Source: Neobacillus driksii (GTDB taxonomy: Bacteria; Bacillota; Bacilli; Bacillales; Cytobacillaceae). Taken from it: DNA of 64,000 bases. Below are positions 55,227 through 63,906 of the stretch, one piece after another (the stretch's first letter is position 1; each line of letters begins with the position of its first letter). The notes below the pieces were generated by a model that worked only from the letters and a program-made list of their open reading frames with translations, was not told the origin of the DNA and did not search any database. A program made the translations under genes and the position numbers. The DNA lies in NCBI RefSeq assembly GCF_013409995.1, contig NZ_JACCBX010000004.1, forward strand, positions 481,118-545,117, in the 5' to 3' direction.

Positions 55227-56420
55227 ATGAAAAATAATAAAGTCACCTTAGGATTACTATTAATGAATTTATTCATTGCCTTTTTGGGTATTGGTTTAGT
55301 GATTCCGGTATTACCTACACTCATGAATGAATTAGGTATTTCAGGAACAACGATTGGGTATTTAACGGCAGCCTTTGCGATTGCTCAATTGATTGTTTCA
55401 CCATTTGCAGGAAAAGCAGCAGATAAATTTGGTAGAAAAATTATGATTGTCATAGGGTTATTTATTTTCGGATTTTCTGAATTTTTGTTCGGAATAGGTA
55501 AAGAAATCGAAACGTTATTTATTTCCCGCATTTTAGGTGGAATTAGTGCAGCTTTCATAATGCCTGCTGTAACAGCCTTTATTGCAGATATTACCAATTT
55601 GGATACACGCCCTAAAGCACTTGGTTATATGTCAGCTGCAATAAGTACAGGATTTATCATTGGTCCAGGGATTGGTGGATTTTTAGCAGACTTTGGTATA
55701 CGTGTACCATTCTTTTTTGCAGGAGCCCTTGGTGTGACCGCTGCAATTCTATCGATTATTTGTTTATCTGAGCCAAAACGTGCTGATGAAGAAATTGAAA
55801 AATCTTCGGGAGGAAAACTTGGCTTCAAACGTGTTACTGAACCAAAGTATCTCATTGCTTTTTTACTAATTTTTATTGCTTCTTTTGGGTTAGCAGCTTT
55901 TGAATCATTCTTTAGTCTTTTTGCGGACCATAAATTTCAATTTAAACCCTCCGATATAGCCGTAGTGATCACAGGTGGTGCCATTTTTGGCGCAATTTCC
56001 CAAGTCTTACTATTTGACCGACTTACACGAGTTTGGGGAGAAATAAAGCTGATTCGATACAGTTTAATTTTATCTGCAGTACTTGTCTACTTAATGACAG
56101 TAGTCCAATCGTATTTGTCTATCTTGCTTGTTACATTTATTGTTTTTGTTGGATTTGACTTATTCCGACCGGCTGTTACGTCATATCTTTCAACGATTGC
56201 AGGAAATGAGCAAGGTTTCGTTGGTGGCATGAACTCTATGTTTACAAGCTTAGCGAACATAAGTGGACCTATTTTAGGAGGGATGTTATTTGATATGGAT
56301 ATTAACTACCCTTACTACTTTGCCACAATGATCATCACACTAGGAATTATTTTAACATTGTTCTGGAAGAAGCCAGCAGATGATTCTTCTAATGAATTAA
56401 AATTGAAGGCTAGTAGCTGA
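55227..56420 (+). CDS. MFS multidrug efflux pump (Bmr/NorA type)
   Basis: 397 residues from ATG 55227, with AAGGAG 9 nt upstream. Twelve-helix MFS pump with sequence close to B. subtilis Bmr: NLFIAFLGIGLVIPVLPT, motif A DKFGRKIMIVIGL, MSAAISTGFIIGPGIGGFLAD (motif C of drug-proton antiporters), FVGFDLFRPAVTSYLS and NSMFTSLANISGPILGG. Exports cationic dyes, fluoroquinolones and similar drugs. Driven by the MerR-type promoter of the divergent regulator. Confidence 0.93.
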   Translation: MKNNKVTLGLLLMNLFIAFLGIGLVIPVLPTLMNELGISGTTIGYLTAAFAIAQLIVSPFAGKAADKFGRKIMIVIGLFIFGFSEFLFGIGKEIETLFISRILGGISAAFIMPAVTAFIADITNLDTRPKALGYMSAAISTGFIIGPGIGGFLADFGIRVPFFFAGALGVTAAILSIICLSEPKRADEEIEKSSGGKLGFKRVTEPKYLIAFLLIFIASFGLAAFESFFSLFADHKFQFKPSDIAVVITGGAIFGAISQVLLFDRLTRVWGEIKLIRYSLILSAVLVYLMTVVQSYLSILLVTFIVFVGFDLFRPAVTSYLSTIAGNEQGFVGGMNSMFTSLANISGPILGGMLFDMDINYPYYFATMIITLGIILTLFWKKPADDSSNELKLKASS

Positions 56421-56465
56421 TTTGTAAATAATCAAATGATAAATCAACATTCCTTAAGCACGAAC

Positions 56466-56516
56466 AAGCCAAAAATAAACAAGTTTTGATTGATAACTAG
56501 TTTATTTTTGGCTTTA
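56466..56516. terminator. Bidirectional terminator between two MFS genes
   Basis: AAGCCAAAAATAAAC / GTTTATTTTTGGCTT, a perfect 15-bp stem with a 19-nt loop, between convergent genes. Confidence 0.85.
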
Positions 56517-56524
56517 TGCTGAGT

Positions 56525-57730
56525 TTATTGCCGAGCTAAAGCATTCATACTAGCTCTTTCTTTCTTTCCGTGCAATAAAAAGTAAAGACCAGAAGATAGA
56601 ATCACTACAACTCCTAGAATCATATAAAGAGTACTATAGCTGGAAAAAGGAAGGACGAAGCCTAACAAATAGGGACCAAATCCAAGCCCAGCGTCAAGGA
56701 ATATAAAGAAAGTCGACGTGGCAAGACCCATACGTTGAGGAGGTGTCAGTTTAACAGCGATTGCCTGAGTGCACGACTGCATATTCCCAAATCCGAGACC
56801 AATCAGTATACCCGCAAATAACAAAGTGATGCTGTTGTGGGCTGAACCTAAAAGCAGCATTCCTGCTGTAAAAAGAACAAAGGCTGGATACATCACATAG
56901 TTTGCCCCTTTCACGTCTAATAAACGGCCTGTGAATGGGCGTGAAATTAATACTGCTATAGAATACACAAGAAAGAAGAAACTTGCTGCACGAACCTGGT
57001 TAATTTCAATTGCATAGAAATTAATAAAAGACAGAACACTCGAGTAACAGAACCCGATAATTAACGTAATCAATGCAATTGGAACTGCTTTTGGCTCAAT
57101 AAAATGAGAAAGTTTGACTCCTTTTATTTCTGTTGTCTTTGTTGCTCCTTCAAGTGCCGGCACATTTACAAAGAAGGCTGTAATCAAACTGAAGATTCCC
57201 AAAGCGAGGCAGAGACTAAAAATGGATTGAGAGCTAGTATGTTGGCTCATATATAGTCCAATGAACGGTCCGATTGCTGTAGCTAATGTCGAACTCATAC
57301 TATAATAACCGATACCTTCTCCTTTTCTACTCTTTGGGATAATTTGAGCCACAATGGTTCCTGTCGCTGTGCTTGCGATCCCCAGAGTAATACCATGTAA
57401 TAGCCGGGTAATAAGCAGGAAGGTGATACCCAAATGAATAAAATATAGAGACGTTGTTAAAATATAAAGAATCAATCCAATAAACAACGTTCTTTTACGA
57501 CCAATTGAATCGATACTGCGGCCAATAAACAGACGCCCAATTAGTGTTCCAACTATGAAAATCCCGGTAACAAGCCCGGCCTGGCTTGCAGAAGCATGAT
57601 ATTCATCTACAGCAAAAACCCCTATTATCACGATTAATAAATAAAAGACTAACGTTAACAAAAAATTAACGCTGGATACAATGATAAAATCCTTTGTCCA
57701 TAATTTTGGTTTACTCACTTTTACTTCCAT
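56525..57730 (-). CDS. MFS transporter under MarR control
   Basis: 401 residues, twelve helices, MFS drug-exporter like. Motif A variant DSIGRKRTLFIGL and TAIGPFIGLYMSQH in helix 5. It overlaps the 3' end of the MarR gene by 20 nt (ATG 57730); a GTG at 57718 in frame is an alternative start with GGAAG upstream. Co-transcription with the MarR gene suggests an inducible efflux pump for an antibiotic or phenolic compound; substrate unknown. Confidence 0.85.
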   Translation of the reverse strand: MEVKVSKPKLWTKDFIIVSSVNFLLTLVFYLLIVIIGVFAVDEYHASASQAGLVTGIFIVGTLIGRLFIGRSIDSIGRKRTLFIGLILYILTTSLYFIHLGITFLLITRLLHGITLGIASTATGTIVAQIIPKSRKGEGIGYYSMSSTLATAIGPFIGLYMSQHTSSQSIFSLCLALGIFSLITAFFVNVPALEGATKTTEIKGVKLSHFIEPKAVPIALITLIIGFCYSSVLSFINFYAIEINQVRAASFFFLVYSIAVLISRPFTGRLLDVKGANYVMYPAFVLFTAGMLLLGSAHNSITLLFAGILIGLGFGNMQSCTQAIAVKLTPPQRMGLATSTFFIFLDAGLGFGPYLLGFVLPFSSYSTLYMILGVVVILSSGLYFLLHGKKERASMNALARQ

Positions 57731-58142
57731 CGCCTTTCATAATATTTGCCTGTATTTTAGGGAGCGTTTGAAACAAAATCATTTGATCTTCAAGTGCGAT
57801 GTCATCCATAATACTAATTTCTAGTGCGGTTATTTTATTTCGACATGCTTGGTAAATTTCTTCTCCTACTTCTGTTAACTGAATGACTTTCTCACGCTTA
57901 TCCATACCAGGAATTTGCTTCACAATTTGGAGATCCTCCAAACGTTGGACTCTCCTCGTAATCGTTGGTTTTTCCACATTATATTGATTTGCAATATCTA
58001 CAAGTGTCGAAGGCCCATTGTTTTTAATATAAAAAATAACTTGCCATAAAGAATAAGAAAGCTCATAAGTACTCATTAGTTCATTTAATTTAGTAATTAG
58101 TGGCCTATACAGACTTAAATACCGCTGAAAAAAACCTTCCAA
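57711..58142 (-). CDS. MarR-family transcriptional regulator
   Basis: 143 residues from TTG 58142, preceded by GGGGGAG. A winged helix-turn-helix (SLWQVIFYIKNNGPSTLVDIANQYNVEKPTITRRVQRLE in part, about 28-75) and the beta wing (QIPGMDKREKVIQLTEVGEEI) identify MarR. Represses the co-transcribed MFS gene, most likely through the tandem repeat at 58169-58199 just upstream. Confidence 0.9.
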   Translation of the reverse strand: MEGFFQRYLSLYRPLITKLNELMSTYELSYSLWQVIFYIKNNGPSTLVDIANQYNVEKPTITRRVQRLEDLQIVKQIPGMDKREKVIQLTEVGEEIYQACRNKITALEISIMDDIALEDQMILFQTLPKIQANIMKGDGSKSE

Positions 58143-58168
58143 TTCTTTCTCCCCCTCCCATAAAAATA

Positions 58169-58199
58169 GTTACCATAGATAACTGTTACCGAAGATAAC
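58169..58199. promoter_or_regulatory. Tandem MarR operator
   Basis: Two copies, GTTACCATAGATAAC (58169-58183) and GTTACCGAAGATAAC (58185-58199), differ at two bases and lie 16 nt apart. Each has GTTA...TAAC symmetry, as for a dimeric repressor. 27-57 nt upstream of the MarR start. Confidence 0.75.
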
Positions 58200-58376
58200 C
58201 ATATATTTTTTTTAAAAAAATGTCAAGTGGTATGGCTTTTTCTAAGCACTTGATTGAATCATAATGAGATCCCATTTATTCTAGAAAGGCATGCCCAAAA
58301 CTAGGTACCTAACGTATATTGTTGATAACTACCTTTTTAGGAGAGATGTGTTCTTTACAACTATAATCGTCCATAT

Positions 58377-58742
58377 TTGAACCACTTCTATAACGGTTAT
58401 TACAATCCTATGCACTATCAATATCTAACCAATGGAAGTCACTACTGGTATAGAAATAATCGTCCTGCAACGAGGGCTAAATTTTTTTCTAAAGATGAAG
58501 CAGCAGCAATTGCTTTACTTTTAGGAATTGATTTTAATAAAAGCAAGTTTGATTTAGTTGAGTTTTGGATGGGAGTAAATATAGAGCTTGAACATGGAAA
58601 AATATCCAGCCAAACTAATGTCACAGGAGATGATCCAATTACTACTGGAAAAATTGCATTGGCTCATCTTAATGAAATTCCTGATTATTACAAAAGATTA
58701 AAGGTACTTGAGGAAGAAGCAAAGGCCAATTGGAAAGAATAA
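58377..58742 (+). CDS. DUF5661 family protein
   Basis: 121 residues from TTG. An Asn/Tyr-rich start (FYNGYYNPMHYQYLTNGSHYWYRNN) is followed by the DUF5661 core (FSKDEAAAIALLLGIDF, FDLVEFWMGVNIELEHG, DPITTGKIALAHLNEIPDYYKRLKVLEEEAKANW). Function unknown. The frame stays open upstream to 58341 (residues VLYNYNRPY precede TTG), and the only good ribosome site, AGGAGAG at 58339-58345, is followed by ATG 58346 in a different frame. So the true start is uncertain or the start has a one-base change. Confidence 0.7.
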   Translation: MNHFYNGYYNPMHYQYLTNGSHYWYRNNRPATRAKFFSKDEAAAIALLLGIDFNKSKFDLVEFWMGVNIELEHGKISSQTNVTGDDPITTGKIALAHLNEIPDYYKRLKVLEEEAKANWKE

Positions 58743-59076
58743 TTAATTGTAAGGTTCTTCGTGATTCCTCAAAATGAGGTTAACGTAAGTGTGATTTAAT
58801 ATTTGGAATTTTCATTCTAATGCTATATTAATAAAATATATTGACTCCCCATTTCACTCGTGATAAATTATTTTTTAATAATTAAAGTCTATGACGAGAA
58901 AGAGCACAAACTCGTCCCAATTTAGGGGCGGGTTTCTTTATACATAAATGGAGAAATTAACATTCGGGTTATTAAAATTTACATAAAAAGTATGTGTCTG
59001 TTTTCGGAGAAACTTTAACCCCACATTCTACCATTTCAAGTAATCATACTATATTTATTTAAAGGGGTTTAATGGT
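58743..59076. other. Non-coding gap before yitT-type gene
   Basis: 334 nt with no supported reading frame. It holds a terminator (58908-58940) and the A/T-rich presumed promoter of the YitT gene. Nothing else seen. Confidence 0.6.
58908..58940 (+). terminator. Terminator after DUF5661 gene
   Basis: AAACTCGTCCC / GGGGCGGGTTT, an 11-bp stem with G-T pairs, 6-nt loop, then CTTTATA. It is 165 nt past the DUF5661 stop. Confidence 0.65.
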
Positions 59077-59883
59077 TTGAAAAATCTATTTGTTATCGCA
59101 GGCTCATTGGTTGTGGCTTTTGCCTTTAATTTCTTTCTAGTTCCATATGGAATCTTGAGTAGCGGGATAAGTGGTATTGCTATTTTGATTGGGTTAATCA
59201 CTCCATTTGATATTGGCTTAATGAATCTGCTGCTAAATCTACCCTTACTGATTTTAGGCTATTTTAAACTTGGGAAAATGATAACAATCAATACACTCAT
59301 CTGTGTTATATCGCTCTCGGTTTTCTTATATCTTTTGCCTGCAATTCCAGTGACAGACAATATATTACTCTCAACCATTTTTGGCGGGATCATTGGAGGC
59401 TTTGGAGTCGGCATCATTTTAAAGTCCTCCGGAACTTCTGGTGGTTTGGATATTATTGCGATTATCCTTTCCCGAACAAGTAATGCGCCCGTTGGTCTTC
59501 TCCTGACTGCTATGAACGGCATTATCGTTCTTATTTCTGGAGCTGCTTTTAGTTGGAATATCGCATTATACACACTCTTATCTATCTATCTGACTGGTAA
59601 AATGATTGATACCATTCACACGGATCATATAAAATTGACTATGCAGATTGTGACTTCGAAAGGTGAGTTAATACGAAAAGAATTACTCGAATCAATCTAT
59701 CGAGGGCTTACAATTACGGAAGGTTATGGCGGCTACTCTCAAGAGAAAAAACAGATAATCATGATGGTCGTTACACGATACGAAACGGCACAAATAAAGA
59801 AAATTGTCCGAAACCATGATGAAAATGCATTTATAAATATATTTGAGACAGTAGAAGTTGACGGTTTATTTGCTAAAAATTAG
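59077..59883 (+). CDS. YitT-family membrane protein (DUF161 + DUF2179)
   Basis: 268 residues from TTG 59077 with AAGGGG upstream. Five to six helices (about 1-175), with typical DUF161 runs (FNFFLVPYGILSSGISGIAILIG; GGIIGGFGVGIILKSSGTSGGLDIIAIIL) and a C-terminal cytoplasmic DUF2179 domain (SKGELIRKELLESIYRGLTITEGYGGYS...). Physiological substrate unknown; the family is common in Bacillus. Confidence 0.88.
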   Translation: MKNLFVIAGSLVVAFAFNFFLVPYGILSSGISGIAILIGLITPFDIGLMNLLLNLPLLILGYFKLGKMITINTLICVISLSVFLYLLPAIPVTDNILLSTIFGGIIGGFGVGIILKSSGTSGGLDIIAIILSRTSNAPVGLLLTAMNGIIVLISGAAFSWNIALYTLLSIYLTGKMIDTIHTDHIKLTMQIVTSKGELIRKELLESIYRGLTITEGYGGYSQEKKQIIMMVVTRYETAQIKKIVRNHDENAFINIFETVEVDGLFAKN

Positions 59884-59975
59884 GAGATTATGATTATTTT
59901 CCATATGCATTTTGAATAAGGAATTGTACAAACCTTTGAGTCACTCAGTTTTAGTGTAAATGAGTGATTACCAAC

Positions 59976-60011
59976 AAAAGAGCACCTTTCAATGTGAAAA
60001 GCGCTCTTTTT
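59976..60011. terminator. Terminator between YitT and amino-acid permease genes
   Basis: AAAAGAGC / GCTCTTTT outer stem with inner TTTC/GAAA pair, T-run on plus strand; convergent genes. A second small stem TCACTCA/TGAGTGA lies at 59941-59967. Confidence 0.75.
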
Positions 60012-60022
60012 GTGGTTTGCAT

Positions 60023-61387
60023 CTATGCGGATAGTTTGCTATCTTTATCCTTTTTTCTTCTATTGGAATACAAAATAAATAATAGTACAAACCATAGCGG
60101 TGTCAGCAATAAGGCAGGACGTGTTTCTTCCGCAACCATCATAATGATGAGAACTATTGCAAACAACGTTAGGACAGCATAATTTATAAATGGTGTAAAA
60201 GGTGCTTTAAATGTTGATTTTGCCTGTAACTTCGGCTGTGTTTTCTTGTATTTTATATGGCAAAGAAGAATGACTCCCCAGACCCAAATAAAACAAATCG
60301 CACTAATGGTTGTCACGATTCCAAAAGCTTGTGCAGGAATAAGTTTGCTTAAAAGTGCGCCGACTGATACCACGAGCGTGGATGTCAATAATGCGTTGCT
60401 TGGTACATAATTTTTATTCAGTTTTGCAAAATTGGATGGCGCCTGTTCATTTTTACTTAAATTAAAAAGGATTCGGCTTGTTGAAAATAAACCACTGTTA
60501 CAAGCAGAAGCAGCTGAAGTTAATACGACAAAATTAATAATCCCTGCGGCTACTGGTATTCCAACTAAACTAAACGTTTTAACAAAAGGACTTTCAGTTG
60601 CATTTAGCTCTGTCCATGGATTCACACATAATAGGATAATCAATGCACCAACGTAGAAAAATAGAATTCTTACTGGAATTTTATTAATTGCCGATGGGAT
60701 ATTTTTTTCTGGATTTGAAGTTTCCGCTGCCGATACACCCACTAACTCCACACCGACATAGGCAAACACGACCATTTGGAATGAAAGTAAGAATCCTGAT
60801 ATTCCGTTTGGAAACAGTCCTCCATGTTCCCAAAGATTTTGAACTGATACCGTTCCTGCATCGGTCTTAAATCCCATGACTAGTAAAATAACCCCAATCC
60901 CAATTAATACGACAATCGTTATTACTTTTATTAAAGCAAACCAAAACTCCAATTCTCCAAAAAGCTTTACCGTTAGTAGATTGAGTCCTAATAAAATGAT
61001 TAAACTGATGATAGCAGGTACCCATTGTGGAATATCAAACCAATATTGTACATAGACGCCAACTGCAATAACATCAGCCATAGCAACCATAATCCAACAA
61101 AACCAATACGTCCAGCCAGTCACAAACGCAGCCCGCGATCCAAGATAATCTTCCGCAATGTCTGTAAAAGATTGATAACCCGCTTTAGACAACAAAAGTT
61201 CTCCTAGTGCCCTCATAACAAAAAAGACAGCAATACCCACGATTAAATAAGCAAAGATAATCGATGGTCCAGCCAATTGAATCGCTTTACCTGAACCTAA
61301 GAATAATCCGGTGCCAATGGTGCCTCCAATTGCAATTAGCTGAACATGCCGATTTTTTAAATCCCTCTTCAATTCTTGCTGTGCCAT
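60023..61387 (-). CDS. APC-family amino acid permease (CycA/AapA type)
   Basis: 454 residues, twelve helices. The APC signature GGTIGTGLFLGSGKAIQLAGPSI starts at residue 22, then GELLLSKAGYQSFTDIAEDYLG and FAYVGVELVGVSAAETSNPEK, all typical of CycA, the D-serine/D-alanine/glycine proton symporter, and relatives. The glycine riboswitch in its 5' leader supports glycine as a substrate. AAGGAGGAG precedes the ATG. Among relatives, other neutral amino acids such as GABA are possible, but the riboswitch favours glycine. Confidence 0.9.
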   Translation of the reverse strand: MAQQELKRDLKNRHVQLIAIGGTIGTGLFLGSGKAIQLAGPSIIFAYLIVGIAVFFVMRALGELLLSKAGYQSFTDIAEDYLGSRAAFVTGWTYWFCWIMVAMADVIAVGVYVQYWFDIPQWVPAIISLIILLGLNLLTVKLFGELEFWFALIKVITIVVLIGIGVILLVMGFKTDAGTVSVQNLWEHGGLFPNGISGFLLSFQMVVFAYVGVELVGVSAAETSNPEKNIPSAINKIPVRILFFYVGALIILLCVNPWTELNATESPFVKTFSLVGIPVAAGIINFVVLTSAASACNSGLFSTSRILFNLSKNEQAPSNFAKLNKNYVPSNALLTSTLVVSVGALLSKLIPAQAFGIVTTISAICFIWVWGVILLCHIKYKKTQPKLQAKSTFKAPFTPFINYAVLTLFAIVLIIMMVAEETRPALLLTPLWFVLLFILYSNRRKKDKDSKLSA

Positions 61388-61439
61388 ACCTTACTCCTCC
61401 TTGAAAATAATGTGAAACGGTGATCAATAAACTATTGCA

Positions 61440-61472
61440 AAAAAAAGAGATTGGAAGTTCTCCAATCTCTTA
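61440..61472 (-). terminator. Intrinsic terminator of glycine riboswitch expression platform
   Basis: AGAGATTGGA / TCCAATCTCT perfect 10-bp stem, 5-nt loop, and eight T following on the minus strand, between aptamer and permease start. The 5' arm can instead pair with CAATCTC in the aptamer. Confidence 0.85.
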
Positions 61473-61538
61473 GGTCTAAGAATAATAAATAATAGTTATC
61501 ATGCTACGATTATCAGCACAACAAATAAATATTCAGTA

Positions 61539-61613
61539 CTCTTCTGTCCTTTTGCCTGAGATTGTGAACCCTTCGGCGCCGCGGTATTTCAGCGGTCTCT
61601 CCAGAAGCTGCTC
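61539..61613 (-). ncRNA. Glycine riboswitch, single aptamer
   Basis: Minus-strand RNA shows the conserved glycine aptamer elements: CTTCTGGAGAGACCGC, then GCGGCGCCGAAGG, AATCTCAGGCAAAAGGACAGAAG. P1 is CTTCTG with CAGAAG. No second aptamer is seen on either side, so this is a singleton. A hairpin and T-run follow before the permease. Confidence 0.92.
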
Positions 61614-61691
61614 CTGCTATAGTTTGATCCATAGCATTCATAGCTGCTAATTATTAATTTTTTATTGAAATAGTTTTTTCAATATTTTTTA

Positions 61692-61720
61692 AGTTTAATG
61701 GTAGTTAAATAATTTGTCAA
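61692..61720 (-). promoter_or_regulatory. Sigma-A-type promoter for riboswitch-permease unit
   Basis: On the minus strand TTGACA (61720-61715), 17-nt spacer, TAAACT (61697-61692). Transcription would begin about 70 nt before the aptamer. Confidence 0.6.
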
Positions 61721-62005
61721 TAACAACAACATATTACATTCTATTATTTTATTTAGCCACTAAATGGAAAGGTATCAAGGAAAATATAATAAACACCTCA
61801 AAAAGCAAAAATGCCTCTTACAATAGGTAAGTGACGTGTATAACACCTAAGAATAAACTGAAGTTGTTGTTATGAAATTAATAAATTTTCTGACCACTGA
61901 TAAATCCTTTGTCGTTTTCACGATAATTCATCCAACTCAAGCGTCTGAGTCCCTCTTGCATGGTTCTCTAGTTTCAATGGAACCTGATGACTTGTTTACT
62001 AGAGC
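61721..62005. other. Non-coding stretch between permease leader and tRNA operon
   Basis: 285 nt of A/T-rich sequence with no supported frame, hairpin with T-run or repeat. Nothing identified. Confidence 0.6.
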
Positions 62006-62053
62006 AAAAAGCACCCACAAATGCTGATTTAACAACATTTGTGGGTGCTTTTT
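62006..62053 (-). terminator. Terminator of rRNA-tRNA operon
   Basis: 18-bp stem AAAAAGCACCCACAAATG / CATTTGTGGGTGCTTTTT just after the last tRNA, ending in T residues on the minus strand. Confidence 0.92.
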
Positions 62054-62056
62054 AGA

Positions 62057-62137
62057 TACCGGTGGTCGGGGTCGAACCGACACTCCAGAGGAACACGATT
62101 TTGAGTCGTGCGCGTCTGCCAATTCCGCCACACCGGC
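62057..62137 (-). tRNA. tRNA-Leu (CAA)
   Basis: Anticodon loop CTCAAAA in CACGA/TCGTG stem; long variable arm; no encoded CCA. Last gene of the cluster. Confidence 0.93.
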
Positions 62138-62158
62138 ATAATAAAATTTGTAAGGTAA

Positions 62159-62244
62159 TGCCGAGGACCGGAATCGAACCGGTACGGTAGTCACCTACCG
62201 CAGGATTTTAAGTCCTGTGCGTCTGCCAGTTCCGCCACCCCGGC
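62159..62244 (-). tRNA. tRNA-Leu (UAA)
   Basis: Anticodon loop CTTAAAA in CAGGA/TCCTG stem; long variable arm; no encoded CCA. Confidence 0.94.
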
Positions 62245-62283
62245 GCAATAAAATGCGTTATTAAAACTTAAGAAAAGCAATGA

Positions 62284-62354
<71 letters not shown>

Positions 62355-62360
62355 ATAGTA

Positions 62361-62435
62361 TGGAGCGGAAGACGGGATTCGAACCCGCGACCCCCACCTT
62401 GGCAAGGTGGTGTTCTACCACTGAACTACTTCCGC
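62361..62435 (-). tRNA. tRNA-Gly (GCC)
   Basis: Acceptor GCGGAAG, anticodon loop TTGCCAA; encoded CCA. Confidence 0.94.
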
Positions 62436-62439
62436 GAAT

Positions 62440-62514
62440 TGGCTGGGCTAGCTGGATTTGAACCAACGCATGTCGCAGTCAAAGTGCGATGCCTTACCGC
62501 TTGGCTATAGCCCA
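62440..62514 (-). tRNA. tRNA-Gln (UUG)
   Basis: Acceptor TGGGCTA, anticodon loop CTTTGAC; encoded CCA. Confidence 0.94.
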
Positions 62515-62545
62515 ATGATAAACATTTTCTTTAATGATGGTTTTA

Positions 62546-62622
62546 TGGGGCGACTGATGGGAATCGAACCCACGAATGCCTGAACCACAATCAGGTGCGT
62601 TAACCACTTCGCCACAATCGCC
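62546..62622 (-). tRNA. tRNA-His (GUG)
   Basis: Acceptor begins GGCGATT, anticodon loop TTGTGGT; encoded CCA. Confidence 0.94.
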
Positions 62623-62636
62623 ACAATAAAGTAAAT

Positions 62637-62710
62637 TGGCAGGGGTAGTAGGAATTGAACCCACACCAAAGGTTTTGGAGACCTTCGTTCTACCTTTAAA
62701 CTATACCCCT
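62637..62710 (-). tRNA. tRNA-Trp (CCA)
   Basis: Acceptor AGGGGTA, anticodon loop CTCCAAA; encoded CCA. Confidence 0.94.
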
Positions 62711-62765
62711 AAAATAATGTTATGTTCACAACTGAGAAAAAATTATTTTCTAACGAAAAATAACT

Positions 62766-62850
62766 TGGTGGAGGGGGACGGATTCGAACCGCCGAACCCG
62801 GAGGGAGCGGATTTACAGTCCGCCGCGTTTAGCCACTTCGCTACCCCTCC
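62766..62850 (-). tRNA. tRNA-Tyr (GUA)
   Basis: Acceptor GGAGGGG, anticodon loop CTGTAAA, long variable arm; encoded CCA. Confidence 0.94.
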
Positions 62851-62874
62851 ACATAATATGAAGTTTCAAAATAA

Positions 62875-62950
<76 letters not shown>

Positions 62951-62975
62951 AAGCATATAATCAATAGAATAAAAA

Positions 62976-63051
62976 TGGTGGCTCAGGACGGAATCGAACC
63001 GCCGACACAAGGATTTTCAGTCCTTTGCTCTACCGACTGAGCTACTGAGCC
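62976..63051 (-). tRNA. tRNA-Phe (GAA)
   Basis: Acceptor GGCTCAG, anticodon loop CTGAAAA; encoded CCA. Confidence 0.94.
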
Positions 63052-63080
63052 ACACTATAACACCTTTTCTTAAAAGAAAA

Positions 63081-63157
63081 TGGCGGTCTGGACGGGACTC
63101 GAACCCGCGACCTCCTGCGTGACAGGCAGGCATTCTAACCAACTGAACTACCAGACC
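63081..63157 (-). tRNA. tRNA-Asp (GUC)
   Basis: Acceptor GGTCTGG, anticodon loop CTGTCAC; encoded CCA. Confidence 0.94.
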
Positions 63158-63160
63158 GAA

Positions 63161-63234
<74 letters not shown>

Positions 63235-63250
63235 ACAATAGAAATAACTT

Positions 63251-63326
63251 TGGTGGAGGATGACGGGATCGAACCGCCGACCCTCTGCTTGTAAGGCAGA
63301 TGCTCTCCCAGCTGAGCTAATCCTCC
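63251..63326 (-). tRNA. tRNA-Val (UAC)
   Basis: Acceptor GGAGGAT, anticodon loop CTTACAA; encoded CCA. Confidence 0.94.
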
Positions 63327-63366
63327 ATGGTATGGAAAGTTATTTTACGCTAGTGTAAAAGAACTC

Positions 63367-63441
63367 TGGTGACCCCTACGGGATTCGAACCCGTGTTACC
63401 TCCGTGAAAGGGAGGTGTCTTAACCACTTGACCAAGGGGCC
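63367..63441 (-). tRNA. tRNA-Glu (UUC)
   Basis: Acceptor GGCCCCT with anticodon loop CTTTCAC; encoded CCA. Confidence 0.94.
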
Positions 63442-63464
63442 ATATAATAGTAAAGGTGTATTTA

Positions 63465-63556
63465 TGGCGGAGAGCAAGGGATTTGAACCCTTGAGACAGG
63501 GTTACCCGCCTACACGATTTCCAATCGTGCTCCTTCGGCCACTCGGACAGCTCTCC
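63465..63556 (-). tRNA. tRNA-Ser (GGA)
   Basis: 92 nt with long variable arm, acceptor GGAGAGC, anticodon loop TTGGAAA; encoded CCA. Confidence 0.94.
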
Positions 63557-63565
63557 ATAAAAGAA

Positions 63566-63640
63566 TGGCTCCGCAGGTAGGACTCGAACCTACGACCGAT
63601 CGGTTAACAGCCGATAGCTCTACCACTGAGCTACTGCGGA
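63566..63640 (-). tRNA. tRNA-Asn (GUU)
   Basis: Acceptor TCCGCAG, anticodon loop CTGTTAA; encoded CCA. First tRNA after 5S. Confidence 0.94.
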
Positions 63641-63657
63641 ATAATAATAGTATTGCA

Positions 63658-63773
<116 letters not shown>

Positions 63774-63797
63774 CTACTTTTCTCAAAGACATTCTTT

Positions 63798-63825
63798 ATT
63801 ATACTGTCTTTTTGAGATTTTTCAA
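63798..63825 (-). promoter_or_regulatory. Possible internal promoter in 23S-5S spacer
   Basis: Minus strand TTGAAA (63825-63820), 16-nt spacer, TATAAT (63803-63798), 25 nt before the 5S start. Could be chance in an A/T-rich processing spacer. Confidence 0.35.
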
Positions 63826-63906
63826 GAGGTTTTTGAAAAAAATTCATTCCCTCAAAACTAGATAATTTCAGAAGAAGTGTGTAAAAACGAGTTCGCTTTT
63901 AAAAAT

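Noticed and set aside
61614..61690. Second glycine aptamer upstream of the first
   Set aside because: The conserved GCCGAAGG and CAGGCAAAAGGAC blocks are absent; only a short weak stem is seen.
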